From positions 124,001 through 188,000 of the forward strand of contig NW_019154056.1 of the NCBI RefSeq assembly GCF_001653235.2: a DNA stretch of 64,000 nucleotides, read 5' to 3'. Position numbers and translations under genes: made by a program. The notes under the pieces are model-generated. The model ran no database searches, was not told the DNA's origin, and saw only the letters and a program-made list of their open reading frames with translations. Below are positions 23,605 through 34,212 of the stretch, piece by piece. This stretch comes from Pochonia chlamydosporia 170. Lineage: Eukaryota > Ascomycota > Sordariomycetes > Hypocreales > Clavicipitaceae. Numbering within the stretch: position 1 is the stretch's first letter; each line of letters starts with the position of its first letter.

Positions 23605-23941
23605 AGGGAGAAGGGATTGCAGATGAGTTCGAGAGGTGGCTACGTACAAAGCAGGATGTATATACCAAGCACGATAACCCACTGCAGTATTGGTCCACTA
23701 AGCGGTTTGAATACCCTCGTGTAGCCAAGATGGCCATTGATATCCTGTCTATTCCCGCCATGGCGGCCGAATGTGAGAGATCTTTTCGTCTGCAGGCAGC
23801 ATGGTGTCTCCAAAGCGCACTCGATTGGATTCGAGTACAATTTCTGTTGCCCAAACGGTCAGATCATGGTTGAAAGCTGGATTGTTGGAAGGGTATGACG
23901 GGTTGCTCAAGGGCATGGGTGAGGACCTGCCCGAGGGTTAG
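23605..23941 (+). pseudogene. hAT transposase C-terminal fragment
   Basis: The frame EFERWLRTKQDVYTK, then NPLQYWSTKRFEYPRVAKMA, then IPAMAAECERSF is the hAT dimerisation domain. One missing T near 23783 shifts the frame; the continuation FSSAGSMVSPKRTRLDSS to LPEG-stop at 23941 completes a normal hAT C-terminus. The rest of the transposase is absent. It lies between the two bHLH copies. The 23345-23604 stretch upstream holds nothing recognisable and may be more of the same decayed element. Confidence 0.7.
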
Positions 23942-23959
23942 GTTAGCCTCTGCGAAAAA

Positions 23960-24082
23960 TGTAGATAGATGGCATCTATCTACATCTATATGTAGCCTAC
24001 ATCTACCTATCTATCTTGCAGTCCATGACTAAGCATCTACATCTATCTACCTGAGCAGTCGGTAGATAGATGTAGATAGATT
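23960..24082. repeat. TAGA/TCTA simple repeat with perfect hairpins
   Basis: GATA/TATC-type tetranucleotide repeats. 24037-24051 (CTACATCTATCTACC) and 24061-24075 are a perfect 15-bp inverted repeat with a 9-nt loop. Another near-perfect palindrome lies at 23961-23983. Confidence 0.75.
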
Positions 24083-24119
24083 CCCCACACTGAAGGCAAT
24101 ACGCACCAACTTACATCTC

Positions 24120-24884
24120 ACTCCCTGGCCGAAGGGCAGAAAGGAAATCAGAATCACCGGCAGCAGCAGCAGCTACATCCCGCTACATTATCTTCGTTGA
24201 TGAGACCCCACGCTTCTAAAGCCAAGAAGCCACCCGCGATCACCGAAGAAGCGCTCCGCCAGGAACGCAACACTTTCACGAAGAATATTGAATCACTTGA
24301 GCTACTGGAATCAACATCAGACAGACCGCTTGCACGGATTAACGTATCCCACATTTCACAGACGCCCCACAACGAACAATACTTATCAAGGAGCGCCCAG
24401 CAACAGCCCCCTCCGTTCCATGCCGTCCAAAACCCAGGAAGGGCATCTGCAAGTCAGAGTCCTCAACTACAACCGGGATCTTCCGAGCCAAGTGCGCGCA
24501 AGACGACTCAAATCGCTACCAGAAATAGCAGAAAGCGATTCATTCGAACAGTCCACTCTTCGCCTGCCTTGCTACTGAGAATATCTCCAAACATTAGGCT
24601 TTTACCTCCGAGAACGCCTGGTCTGTCGATGGCAGACACAGCTTCACGGTTGCTCACGACCAAATCAAACTACCAGAACATCCTGGAAAGGAACACTGTG
24701 CCGGGCATTTCATATCATACAGAAGCGTTAGCGAATCTCGCATCAAAACGAACGTCTCACAAGATTGCCGAGCAAGGAGTCAAGGACGAAGAAATCGTAT
24801 CAACTCTGCCCTGCAAATAATGGCTAGCCTTTTGCTGGATCAACAAAAGTTAGACGAGGATGATGATGGGACAGGATGTCCTTC
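24120..24884 (+). pseudogene. second, partial copy of the bHLH gene
   Basis: From about 24120 the sequence parallels 22440-23140 of the first copy: SKAKKPPAI, RNSRKRFIRTVHSSPALLLR, ISPNIRLLPPRTPGLSMADT, ASKRTSHKIAEQG. The N-terminal two thirds are absent. At 24773-24786 the basic region contains CAAGGAGTCAAGGACG where the family needs only CAAGGACG. The 8 extra bases shift the frame and end the protein at LPCK. Without them the helix would read EQGRRNRIN, the canonical form. The homology stops at 24884, just where the hAT on its right begins, so helix 2 and the coil are missing. Confidence 0.75.
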
Positions 24885-27342
24885 CTAGTGATGCAACTTT
24901 ATAGTACACGTACGTACATACGTACTGTATTTTGGCCATAGTACCGTACGTACCATAGAGTCGTACGTACAAGTACGTACATACAAATTTCCCCTTCCAT
25001 TTTGGGTAATAGTGAGCCCCGCCCTGCTACCGTTTTTGGGCCTCAAACCTCAGATTCCACCTCGGTGCCAACACCCAATATATCACCTGTCGACTGTAAT
25101 ACACCCTCCCACTCAAAGTCCGTGTTGGTTGAGGCCATTGCGCCATCCATCCAGACCTTCCCGCCATGCGCATTTACAAACAACTCGAGATATGAATCTT
25201 CGAGTTCTAGCCAATCCTTCTCCTCAAGATCCGCCCAGCGCTTCTTATGGGAACACTTCTGGTCCTTGAGACGATCTAACACGCGGTCGTTCATAAAAAT
25301 GAAGGCCTGCATGTCAGCGTGCACTGGCGTAAGGCGATTCCGAGCTTTTGTATGTATAAAACTAATAGCAGAGAAGCTTCGTTCTGAGGGTACGGAGTTC
25401 GCAAGTGTGTTCATGATCTTCACAGCTACTCTAGCCAGAATCGAGCCCTGGTTGAGGAGACACTGCCATGCCATTGCTGGCTTAAAGCCATCGTCGTATA
25501 CAGCACTGTGCTTATTAAATAAGCCGTCTGGGCCGCCAGTACGCATTCGGAAATGTGTGAATTCGGAAAGAGCACGGTGATATTCGCTGTCGTTTTTCAG
25601 CTGTTTCCGCAAATACTCTTGTACACGCGCGAGGACGCTAGGCGGCAGTTTCGAATTTGGGCCGGTTGTATCGGGCCGGAGGGCATCGGCGATCCAATGT
25701 ATGTCGTACGTTTGCTTATCAAGCCGTGCTTGGAAGATCGCGTCAATATCGTCCCACGGAACATCGGGAAACTGATCAGCCTCTCTCATCTCAGCCCATT
25801 TGCGTTTGACTTGCAGCCAGCGATTTACGACGTATGCGATTCCGCTCCATCAGCTTCGGAAGCGTGTTGAAATTCGTTTACGGGCTTTAGAACAGCAACC
25901 GCAGTCTCGAGTTTTAGCCAGAAGCTGTTGTCTTTGATGATTCGAACGGCTGCAGGCAGCAGAACGGGGCAGTCTCGAGATCGCTGCTCCTCCCGAACAT
26001 CTTTTCGGATAGACTAGTCTCTGGCAGGGTCTCGAGAGCGAAGGAGTGAGAAAAAGAGTTGTACTGAGAACCCCAGCGTGTAATTACACTACTCAGGAGG
26101 AACGAATTAGTAGAGCGATGCAGTCGAAAGACAGCTGGCGAGTTACCTTCTGATCAGCGCGCGAGTTACTCCGTTCCACCTCGTGCGCTGGCACATTCTC
26201 AACCTCTGCAACTGTAACTTAGACCGGGAGAACAACGTGAGGAGGGTGTTGACGCTAGTACCAAGATCCTCAAAGAATGGAAGAAGAAGGATGTCTTTAA
26301 TTAATAGCTGATGGCCGTGAGAATCACATAGAGAGAAGTTGATATGTGAGAGCTCCGGGAATCTCCCTAGCAAATCATGTACAGAGCGCATCGTATTTTC
26401 CGTATCGGTACAGATAGAATTGATTCGACAGAGATCACCGCCCCTCAGTTGCTGCATTTCTCTCCATATCAACTTAACCCAATTTTCCGCTGTGTGCTGT
26501 TCGTCTCCCGTATCAAACGTTTTCCAGTAGAAAGCTGGGCCATCTGGTATTTGTACCGAGATATTGACGATTCTATGGCCGGAGACATTATCGGAAGCGT
26601 CAAATACTATATTGAACCACTCTGAGCTAGAAATGCGTTTGAAAACCTCGTCACGGAGTTCCTGATAGAAGTCGGGGAGAATTCTCGTGATAGCAGCGCG
26701 GCTAGGAAGCTTCCAGCCAGGTTTGATGCGAGTGAAGAAATGATGCCAACGGCGGCTCTCGAAGAGGCTGAAGGGGCGGCCGCCAGCAATTATAGCAGCG
26801 GCGGCATCGTAGGCGAAGCTGTGACTCTCGTATTTTGAGATATGCTCAATTCCGACCTCGGTTATCTTCTTTTGTACAACTTCAGAATATGAGGGAAGAT
26901 AGCCAGCCTCTTCTTGGGCTTGACGGCGCTCTTGTTGCTGCTTGGCCTGCCATATCTCGCATGCAGCGAGATGCTCTTTCGGCCTCCCAACGGAGGTCGC
27001 TGCTAGATCCTTCTGACAGTGGCGGCATCTATATCGCTTGCTTTTCTTAGGGTTAGGGCGGCCGAGGTTTATAAACTGTTGCCAAACGAAGGCATCGTTA
27101 GCTTTTGTGGGCGCCATCCTTTTAGCCACAGGTTCAATTGGGCGCGAGATTCACCAGGTAGCAAGGGGTTAACCTTAAGCCAACAGGTTTTTGTGCAGCC
27201 CAGTACGTACGCGGTAGACCCATGAATTCCCGTATTGGGAATATTGTGGGCCCCATTGAACGTACAAAATACGTGTACGTTCAACGCTTCAAAGTACGTA
27301 CGTATGTACAATGCCATAGTACGGAAAGTACAACATCACTAG
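24885..27342 (-). mobile_element. hAT element with GTAC-rich ends
   Basis: CTAGTGATG at 24885-24893 and its inverse CATCACTAG at 27334-27342 delimit the element. Inside each end lie dense GTACGTAC/GTACATAC motifs (24904-24990 and 27203-27330), probably subterminal transposase-binding sites. It encodes one minus-strand transposase. The bases outside the two ends (bHLH remnant on the left, MULE on the right) do not form an 8-bp duplication. Confidence 0.65.
25043..27117 (-). pseudogene. hAT transposase (BED finger), broken
   Basis: Transcribed right to left. From the ATG at 27117, a BED-type finger (CRHCQKDL...HLAACE, about residues 31-54) is followed by the catalytic region (WFNIVFDASDNVSGHRIVN, ICTDTENTMRSV, HINFSLCDSHGHQL, CQRTRWNG). 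After ALIR a probable intron of about 83 nt (GTAACT at 26146 to CTCAG at 26064) occurs, though the phase does not join cleanly. Beyond it the frame contains a TAG at 26014-26016, and another shift precedes VVNRWLQVKRKWAEMREADQ. The C-terminal dimerisation domain follows (IMNTLANSVPSERSFSAISF) and ends at 25043. All parts of a hAT transposase are present but not in one translatable message. Confidence 0.85.
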
Positions 27343-30162
27343 TTGTCAAGGCCCATAGTATGGTTCGACCTGGACGATGGAGTCGATGCGTCTTCCAATG
27401 CGATCGATATGGGATGCCACGGCCAGGAAGGGGTGCAGGGCTCCGGAGACGAAAATCCCGAAAGTCCGGGTGCTTGTGGAAGATCGTCGCCGAGGCTTTA
27501 CCTGAGAATGACTTCCAGTGGACTCTACGACACTTCCCAAAAGTGGAACATCATCAACATAACCATAGGTCTAGCTCAGATGCGGGCCGCCCACCCTGTG
27601 CACCGGCGGCTAACGAGTCCCGTGAGGGCGGCGGTTCGGTCACTAGTCGACGGGTTGGCATCCGTGCACGAGATATTGGTGGAATCGTCCGAGACCAATT
27701 CCTGGATTCAGTTTACACAGCAAGAGACATTTACAATGCAAGAGCCCGGCTAAACAGAGAGAACTTGGGCAGCTATAGTTCCACGGCGGCATTGATCAAG
27801 TTATTCGACGATAAGGGGATCCCTTACATCGCGGAGTGGGCCAGCGATGAGCCGAGCCGTTTGGTGGGGTTGGTATGGACATTTCCTTACTGTCTCCAGA
27901 TGTGGAAGCGATTCTCCGAGGTTATTAGTTTTGACAACACATACAACACAAACCGCTTCAAGCTGCCCCTTTTCCAAGTTACAGGACAAACCTGCTTGGG
28001 AACTGTGTTTAATGCTGCATTCGGCTTGATCGACAACGAGAGGCTTCAAGGGTTCCAGTTCCTTGCAAAAGGGCATTACTACGCTCCTCAGGCGAAACGG
28101 CATCCGAGTGCCTGATGTTGTTATTACCGACTTTGACAATCAGATGAAGAAGGCCCTCGAGTTTGAGTTTCCGGTCGCCCAGCAGCAGCTGTGTATCCAC
28201 CATATTAACTCCAATGTGATGCTACAGTCCAAACGGAGGTGGGTGTATTCCGTAAAGGACAAGGGCACCGGGGAAGAAAGTAGTTCGGACGATCCCGATG
28301 CTACCTTGAACCAACGCGATCAGCAGGCCGTACGTGCATCTGCAAGGCAAGAGGAACCAGTCGCCCTAGACAACTTACATCAGCCCGTACCCCACGATTA
28401 CAACGGAGTGCTCGTGCTGTGGAAGCTGGTGGTGTTTGCTGAGACAGAAGAGGACCATGAGAAGGCCTGGGAGTGCCTCTGCCGGCAGTTCGGTGACCAG
28501 AGAGCGATCCTCGCGTATCTATATAGTACATATATGCCAGTAAGGGCGCAATGGGCCCGATGCTTCATTCGAAAGTACCGCAATTTCGGCATTCGAGTGA
28601 CTTCTGGCACAGAGGCCAGCAACAACAACATAAAGAGCTACCTGTTGAACGGAATGAGCCATTTATACCGACTTGTTGAAGCAATTCAGGGTATGCTAGA
28701 AGACCAGGAGAGGGAGTTCCGCCAGGCCTGTGCCCAGGATGAAGTGTTGACGGCGCGAGAGCACGTGGGGCACGGCTCAGAGTATCTGGGCGAGCTTCCT
28801 CACGTGGTGTCTAAGAAGGCACTTGCTTTGATCACCTGGGAGCATCGCAAGGCACTGAAAGGCATCCCAAGCTCGTCCAAGCCTTGGCCGGATGAGGTTC
28901 TACAATGTCTCACCAACCGTAAATTATGAAGCTATTCGCGGCCAACATGTAATAGTTTGCTTTTTCCGAGAGACGAGAGCGCTTCGATGTACGCTTCTTC
29001 TTCTTGAATTGAGAGGGCGACAACGGCGAAGTATACGTTTCTCCCATGTCAGAATCTCCGTTGTCGCTGGCAGCTGATGAATCAGCCACTAGGGATGTTG
29101 GGGATGATATAGCCGTAAAGGAAGCGGCAACACCTGAGTGTTGAGAAGTCATTATGTATTAGATCAAAAATTGTCGACGGAAGTGAAATTTCAGGGGTTG
29201 ACACGCTTTATTGCAGAGAAATCCTTCAATTGGGATCTTCATTCATTACGCCTGATGCGTACAGTAAGGGCCTCGTATTACTCGTGTTGCACTGTATTTG
29301 CACTGGATGAATATCATATTATACGATATTCGAACGACTTCGCACTGCACTGCACGGTATAAAAATACAGTGCAGGCAATACGATATTGAATACGATATC
29401 GTCTTATTTACGGCCACACTATTTACATCACTGCTCGGTGTCCCTTGCCACCACACAATCTATGCGAAGCTTACAACGGCGACGCCTCTGACGAAGTGGG
29501 ATGTCCACCCGCGATGGCATCTGAGAGAGCCGGTAAGCCGAGACGTGTACCGCCGAATCTTGGACCCAAAGATCGCCACAAGTCTTCGCGGGCGGCCAAA
29601 AAACACCCCTCAACCTGTACCAGCACGCATGGCGGCAAAGGTTGATGATGAAACGCGCAATCGTTGTACTTTAGACATTCGGACCCTAAGCAGTCAGCCG
29701 AAGCGCCGCGGCCGACCAAGGGGAAGTCAAAATAAGACAACCTTGGCTCGCGTCGCAGGCGAGGGTGCCCAGACATCCAAAACCCAGTCGAACGAGAGAG
29801 GGCCAATGCCGCTCGGGTGTGGAAACACGACCGGTATACGGGCAAGTGGCCGGAGAACTCAACCAAGTGTGCGAAGACGAATGTCTCAGTGGGAGCTATC
29901 AGTTGGTGAGGCGATAGGATCTTGCGCCGAAGGCGGACTTGTAAAATCCCTGACACGTACACGGGCACCGCGAAGGTGCAGCAAGTGCCACACAGTTGGC
30001 CATGTCAAGTCCTCGAAGGTCTGCCCTTGGCAACGATCAGAACCACTCGCTGAATCAGAATTTGGCAACGGTCTGGAGATAAACGCCATCGTAGATAAGG
30101 TGCTGGACGAAATACACACAGACGAAAGGCAAGAGGAAGGTTGCATAATAGTCATACCGTAA
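27336..30162 (+). pseudogene. second MULE transposase, frameshifted and interrupted
   Basis: The N-terminal FAR1-like region (MVRPGRWSRCVFQCDRYG, then HHQHNH) begins just after the hAT end, so the extreme N-terminus is probably lost. The MULE core follows (SFDNTYNTNRFKLPLFQVTG, then VVITDFDNQMKKALEFEF, CIHHINSNV). An extra C near 28071 shifts the frame between the two halves. After EVLQCLTN at about 28916 the gene is interrupted by about 0.5 kb. It resumes at about 29416 with the SWIM-type LFTSLLGVPCHHT, then an AT-hook RRGRPRGS and a zinc knuckle CSKCHTVGHVKSSKVC, ending at 30162. Homologous to the minus-strand MULE at 11073-13540 but clearly diverged. No terminal inverted repeats were found. 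Confidence 0.8.
28917..29413. mobile_element. about 0.5 kb insertion inside the second MULE
   Basis: The MULE reading frame is colinear on both sides but separated by this stretch. Its borders are an 8-bp inverted pair, CCGTAAAT at 28917 and ATTTACGG ending at 29413. On the minus strand an 80-residue frame starting at 29152 has a basic KKKKRTSKRSRL stretch, like the N-terminus of some fungal transposases, and runs off the left border. The right 150 bp is AT-rich with ATACGATAT repeats. It may be a deletion derivative of an unidentified DNA element. No target duplication is obvious. Confidence 0.4.
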
Positions 30163-30500
30163 CGTAGTTGCCCAAAGTTTAGCAACCTCTGATGAAATTG
30201 TTACTTCATTCTTGGCGATGTTTTAGGGTCGTGGACTGTATGTTCAACGTCGCAACGAAACACACATGACCCATAGATAAAGAGGCGCATTACTTCTTTA
30301 GAACAGCATATGACCAAAGTAGGCAGGCTAGGCCCTCTACGTGGTATGGCATTATGTTCAACTCTTTGTAGGCGCAGCAGAGCTCACTTAATTGTGCATC
30401 ATTGGCTTCACTGTTAAGGCTGTTTGAAAATTTTGACCACACCGCCTTTGATGGGTCAACTTATGCTTTCAACCAATGAGAGACCCCATTCTTGTGGCAT
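30163..30500. other. spacer without recognisable content
   Basis: No coding or repeat signature seen between the MULE C-terminus and the first detectable LINE sequence. Confidence 0.4.
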
Positions 30501-33130
30501 CCCTAAGATGTTGGCGTCCGTATCAATTCGGGGTGGCGCCCCTATCAAAAGCGCGAGAATTATCCCGCTAAAGAAACGTAACAAGGACGACACACGGCGG
30601 CGAGAGCCTGGCGACCGATCTCCTTGCTCTCAACGCTAGGCAAGGTGTTAGAGGCGGTAGTGGCAGAGCGAATATCATATATGGTCGAGACGTATGGCCT
30701 GCTACCGGCCAACCATTTTGGCGCGAGGAAGCGACGTTCAGCCGAGCAAGCGCTTATTCTCCTGCAGGAAAATACATACAGAGCATGGAGGATGGGCAAG
30801 GTGCTTAGCCTGGTGAGCTTTGATGTCAAAGGAGCATACAACGGCGTGTTCAAGGAGAGACCGCTACAGAGGCTATCGGCACGAGGTCTGCCTGGGGAGC
30901 TAGTTCGGTGGGTGGATGCGTTCTGCTCCGGTAGGACAGCTAGCATCGAAGTCAATGGATACCGCTCCCCCCAGAAACCGCTTTCACAGGCGGGCTTGCC
31001 GCAGGGCTCTCCCCTATCACCAATCCTCTTCCTCTTCTTTAACGCGGATCTTGTGCAGAAGAACATCAGCACAACGGAGGGGGCAATCGCCTTCGTGGAC
31101 GACTACTCGGCCTGGGTGACAGGGAAGACAGCGGAGGCAAACCGGGACGGGATCCAAACCATTATCGACCGAGCCGTGGCCTGGGCGAGGCGGAGCGGGG
31201 CAACTTTTGAGGGCAGCAAGACAGCCATTATCCACTTCACGAGAACGGCTAGACGTGGCAGCAAGAACAGCTTTACGGTTAATGGACAGACTGTCCAACC
31301 GAAGGACACCACCAAGGTGCTAGGAGTGGTGCTGGATGCAGAGCTTAGATACAAAGAGCATATTGCCGAGGCTGCTGCCAAGGGCCTGTCTGTCGCGATG
31401 CAGCTTAAGAGACTCCGTGGATTGTCCCCGCATGTGGCCAGACAGCTGTTTGCCGCTGCAGTGGCGCCGGCCATGGATTATGCTTCTAATGTGTGGACAC
31501 ACGCTTGCGGTGAGAAGGAGACAATATGGTTAAACCAGGCACAAGCAGTCGGTGCGCAGGCTGTAACCGGGGCATTTCAAAGCGTCGCCGCGGCCATTGC
31601 AGAGGCAGAGGCAAACATTCAGCCAGTGCTTCAACGACATGCCAGGGCTGCCGCCAAGACGTGGACCAGCCTACGCACCCTTCCGAGGGAACACCCGCTG
31701 GCGAGACTAAGCATAAGGATATGTCAACGGTTTACGTCGCCGATGCAGAAGATGGCCCGGCGGTATAGGGACGGAGCAGGAGAGTGGCTAGAAGTGATCC
31801 AAGAGTTTGCCATGGCACCGTGGGAGGGCCGGATCCGCGTTGTGCGTGATGTGGACCGAGACAAAGCAGCGGAGGCTGCAAGAGCGGCCCGAGGCGTGGT
31901 TATCTCGACGAGCTCTTCGGAGAGGGGAGGAATGGTCGGCATGGGGGGTTGCGTGGAGTATGTGACGGCAAAGGGCAAGAGAGATGTATTGGTCCAGTTC
32001 TCAGTCACGCTGGGGCCGCGTGAGGATATAAACCCGTACATGGCCGAGCTAGAGGCAATGGCATGGGCATTTCGATACGTGCCGGTGAAGCTGCCGCACA
32101 GGAACGTGGTTATCGTTAGCAGCAATAGGGCAGCCGTTCAAGTGGTAGGACACTCTCGACAGCAATCCGGACAACGGGCAGTCCAAGAGGTGTACAGGCA
32201 AGCGAGGCTGCCGCATCTGCGAGATGTGCCGGTGTCCGTGCTGTGGGTGCCGGCAGGGCATGAGGGCTTCCGGCCGGGTGCGGCGGCCAAGACAGCGGCC
32301 CGCGAGGCTACAAAGGACAGGTGCGTTCGGGAAAAAGCAAGCTATCAAGCACGATCTACGAGAACCAGGCTGCTGCTCAACCAACAGCAACAGCAGCGGC
32401 AAAGGATACCCATCGGGGTAGGACGGTACTCGCAACGTATAGACACAGCGCTTCCAGGCCAGCACACGCGGACCATCTATGACGCTCTAAATGCCAAGGA
32501 GTCCAGGATACTAATACAGCTACGAACAGGAAAGTGCCGGCTCAATAGATACCTGCACAGCATTAGGGCTGTGGGAACGGACCAATGCAGCTGCGGCCAA
32601 GCGGCAGAGACAGTCGAGCATTTCCTCTTTCGGTGCAGACGGTGGAATTCGGAAAGGGAAGGCTTAATACGATATAAGCGGACCAAGATGGGCAACTTGT
32701 CTTTCTTCCTGGGAGGCAAGTCTGCATCGGATGGCGAGGGATGGAACCCCGACATGGCGGCTGTCCGAAGGACGATTAAATTTGCAACGGCAACGGGAAG
32801 GCTAGAGGCAGACAGATGATCAGGAACAGGCAAACCTGCGATAAATTGGACTAGTGGACTGGTATCAACGCGTAACATCCAAGCCGCGCAACCTCAAACT
32901 GACCGACCGAGCTCCAGCTACCGAAGATGGGATGCTGGGCACTCCGGGGGAATGACCTCAGAGCAGGACTGCCAGTTGATGAAATGAGGTTGCGGGTGCC
33001 AAGGAAAGAAATCATTGTCGGGCTTTAGGAGTACAGCTTACAGGGTAGATTAAGCAAGTAGCGCAACGCTATGGCCCTTTAGGGACAATCCCTCCGGGCG
33101 TAAATAAATTACATTACATTACATTACATT
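30500..33130 (+). mobile_element. 5'-truncated non-LTR retrotransposon (LINE)
   Basis: Contains the reverse-transcriptase-to-C-terminus part of a LINE ORF2, a 3' untranslated region, and a tail of about five ATTAC units (33107-33130) directly after GGGCGTAAATAA. The endonuclease and any ORF1 are missing, the usual outcome of incomplete reverse transcription. The exact 5' border is unclear; coding similarity begins near 30530 ([14 protein letters not shown]). Confidence 0.8.
30624..32819 (+). pseudogene. LINE ORF2: reverse transcriptase with degenerate RNase H-like region
   Basis: A long frame starting inside the fingers of the reverse transcriptase ([17 protein letters not shown]). It contains [10 protein letters not shown] (about residues 127-136) and the catalytic AFVDDYSAW (157-160 for FVDD). 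The later region has the layout of an RNase H domain, but the catalytic acids are mostly gone: STSSSERGG stands where TDGS is usual and VSSNRAAV where TDNQAA is usual, while AELEAM keeps the Glu. A Cys/His cluster [17 protein letters not shown] closes the protein. One frameshift near 30590 separates it from the preceding KKRNKDD. The frame itself is uninterrupted over 731 codons, so the 5' truncation is the main lesion. Confidence 0.85.
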
Positions 33131-33166
33131 CCCAAAAATATTGGGGCTGCTATGCCCACTGTCAAT

Positions 33167-34186
33167 TTAGCTCGTACAATCCAGTAGTTTCCCAAATTTC
33201 TGGTCTAGTTCAGGTAGTTTAGACAAGTAATTTGAGTTCCCCGAAGCGATCGCTTCTTCTGCAAACTTTGACATTTCCGTACATATCTTAACATATTTAT
33301 CTGGGATGCAATCTAAAACTTTTGTTCCCAGCTGTTCAATTATGTTGTCGTCAACGCAACCCATATTTTTCCTGTATAATATTTGGCACCAGCAATCGAG
33401 GAGTTGCAATGACAACACGTACACAATCGCTTCCATGGCGTCAGAAAATATAAGTAGCAAGAATACAGATTCCTTGTTCATTTTCCCCAGCGTGTAGCAG
33501 CTCTTTTGTATATCTTCAGCGCCATCCTGACTTGTTTTTCACTCAAGTCGCCTTCAAAGGCGTCGACACACGCCTTAATGGCAATGGTAGATTTCCACAT
33601 CCAGACTTGCCCACAAATTAGCACAGTTCCCACTGCTCCTGGATCTGGTCTTCAAGAGCCTGGATGAAGCCATGAAGTCTCACAAAACCGAACTTTGGTG
33701 GCAAACCCCCGTTGCCAGAGATGACGTTTCCCAATATCTGTAGCACAAATTTGAGGTGGAGCGCTGATGAAGGCCATTTTTTCTCTGTTTGAGTATTCTG
33801 AAGCAGAGATATCCAGTCAACAACAGCTGCACGACAGTTCGCAACGAAAAAGTCATCAACATCAGTTCTGATAAGGGACTGAGTTCGAGTGCAAGCCTTT
33901 CTAGTGTCCATTTGATTCTCGACCTTCCTCTTTGCTTTTCTGTTAGAGCAAGCTGTTAACTGGGGAATTGTTTTACTTTGGGCATGGGCAATTGGTTTCT
34001 GCGTAGCTTTCTGAGGCCTGTTGCAAGCACTGGCTTGCTCAGGTATGTTGCGAACATTTTCTCTTGTGGCGCCGAAGTGAAAGATAGAATCATAAAAGTC
34101 ACCCTCAGATGGATTCTAGACAGGTAGGGCTGGGTAACTTGCAGGACGATACGGCCCGTAGGTTCAAGGGCGGAAGATGCCACCAA
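33167..34186 (-). pseudogene. LPARFGY-family gene, broken copy
   Basis: Same unrecognised family as 53712-54659. Matching blocks in order: RTQSLIRTDVDDFFVANCRA, DWISLLQNTQ, GLPPKFGFVRLHGFIQALED, KESVFLLLIFSD, then CTEMSKFAEEAIASGNSNY. A phase-2 intron fits 33372-33422 (GTACGT...TACAG, 51 nt), the same place as in the other copies. Lesions: a TAA at 33618-33620 within what should be a GGFVGESG-like loop, a shift shortly after it (near 33590), a shift near 33485 in a GGGGAAAA run, and a stop at 33956 upstream of the basic region. The N-terminal part to 34186 is only loosely comparable. Function unknown. Confidence 0.7.
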
Positions 34187-34212
34187 GAGTTTACAGGCAC
34201 TGGGTATAATTT

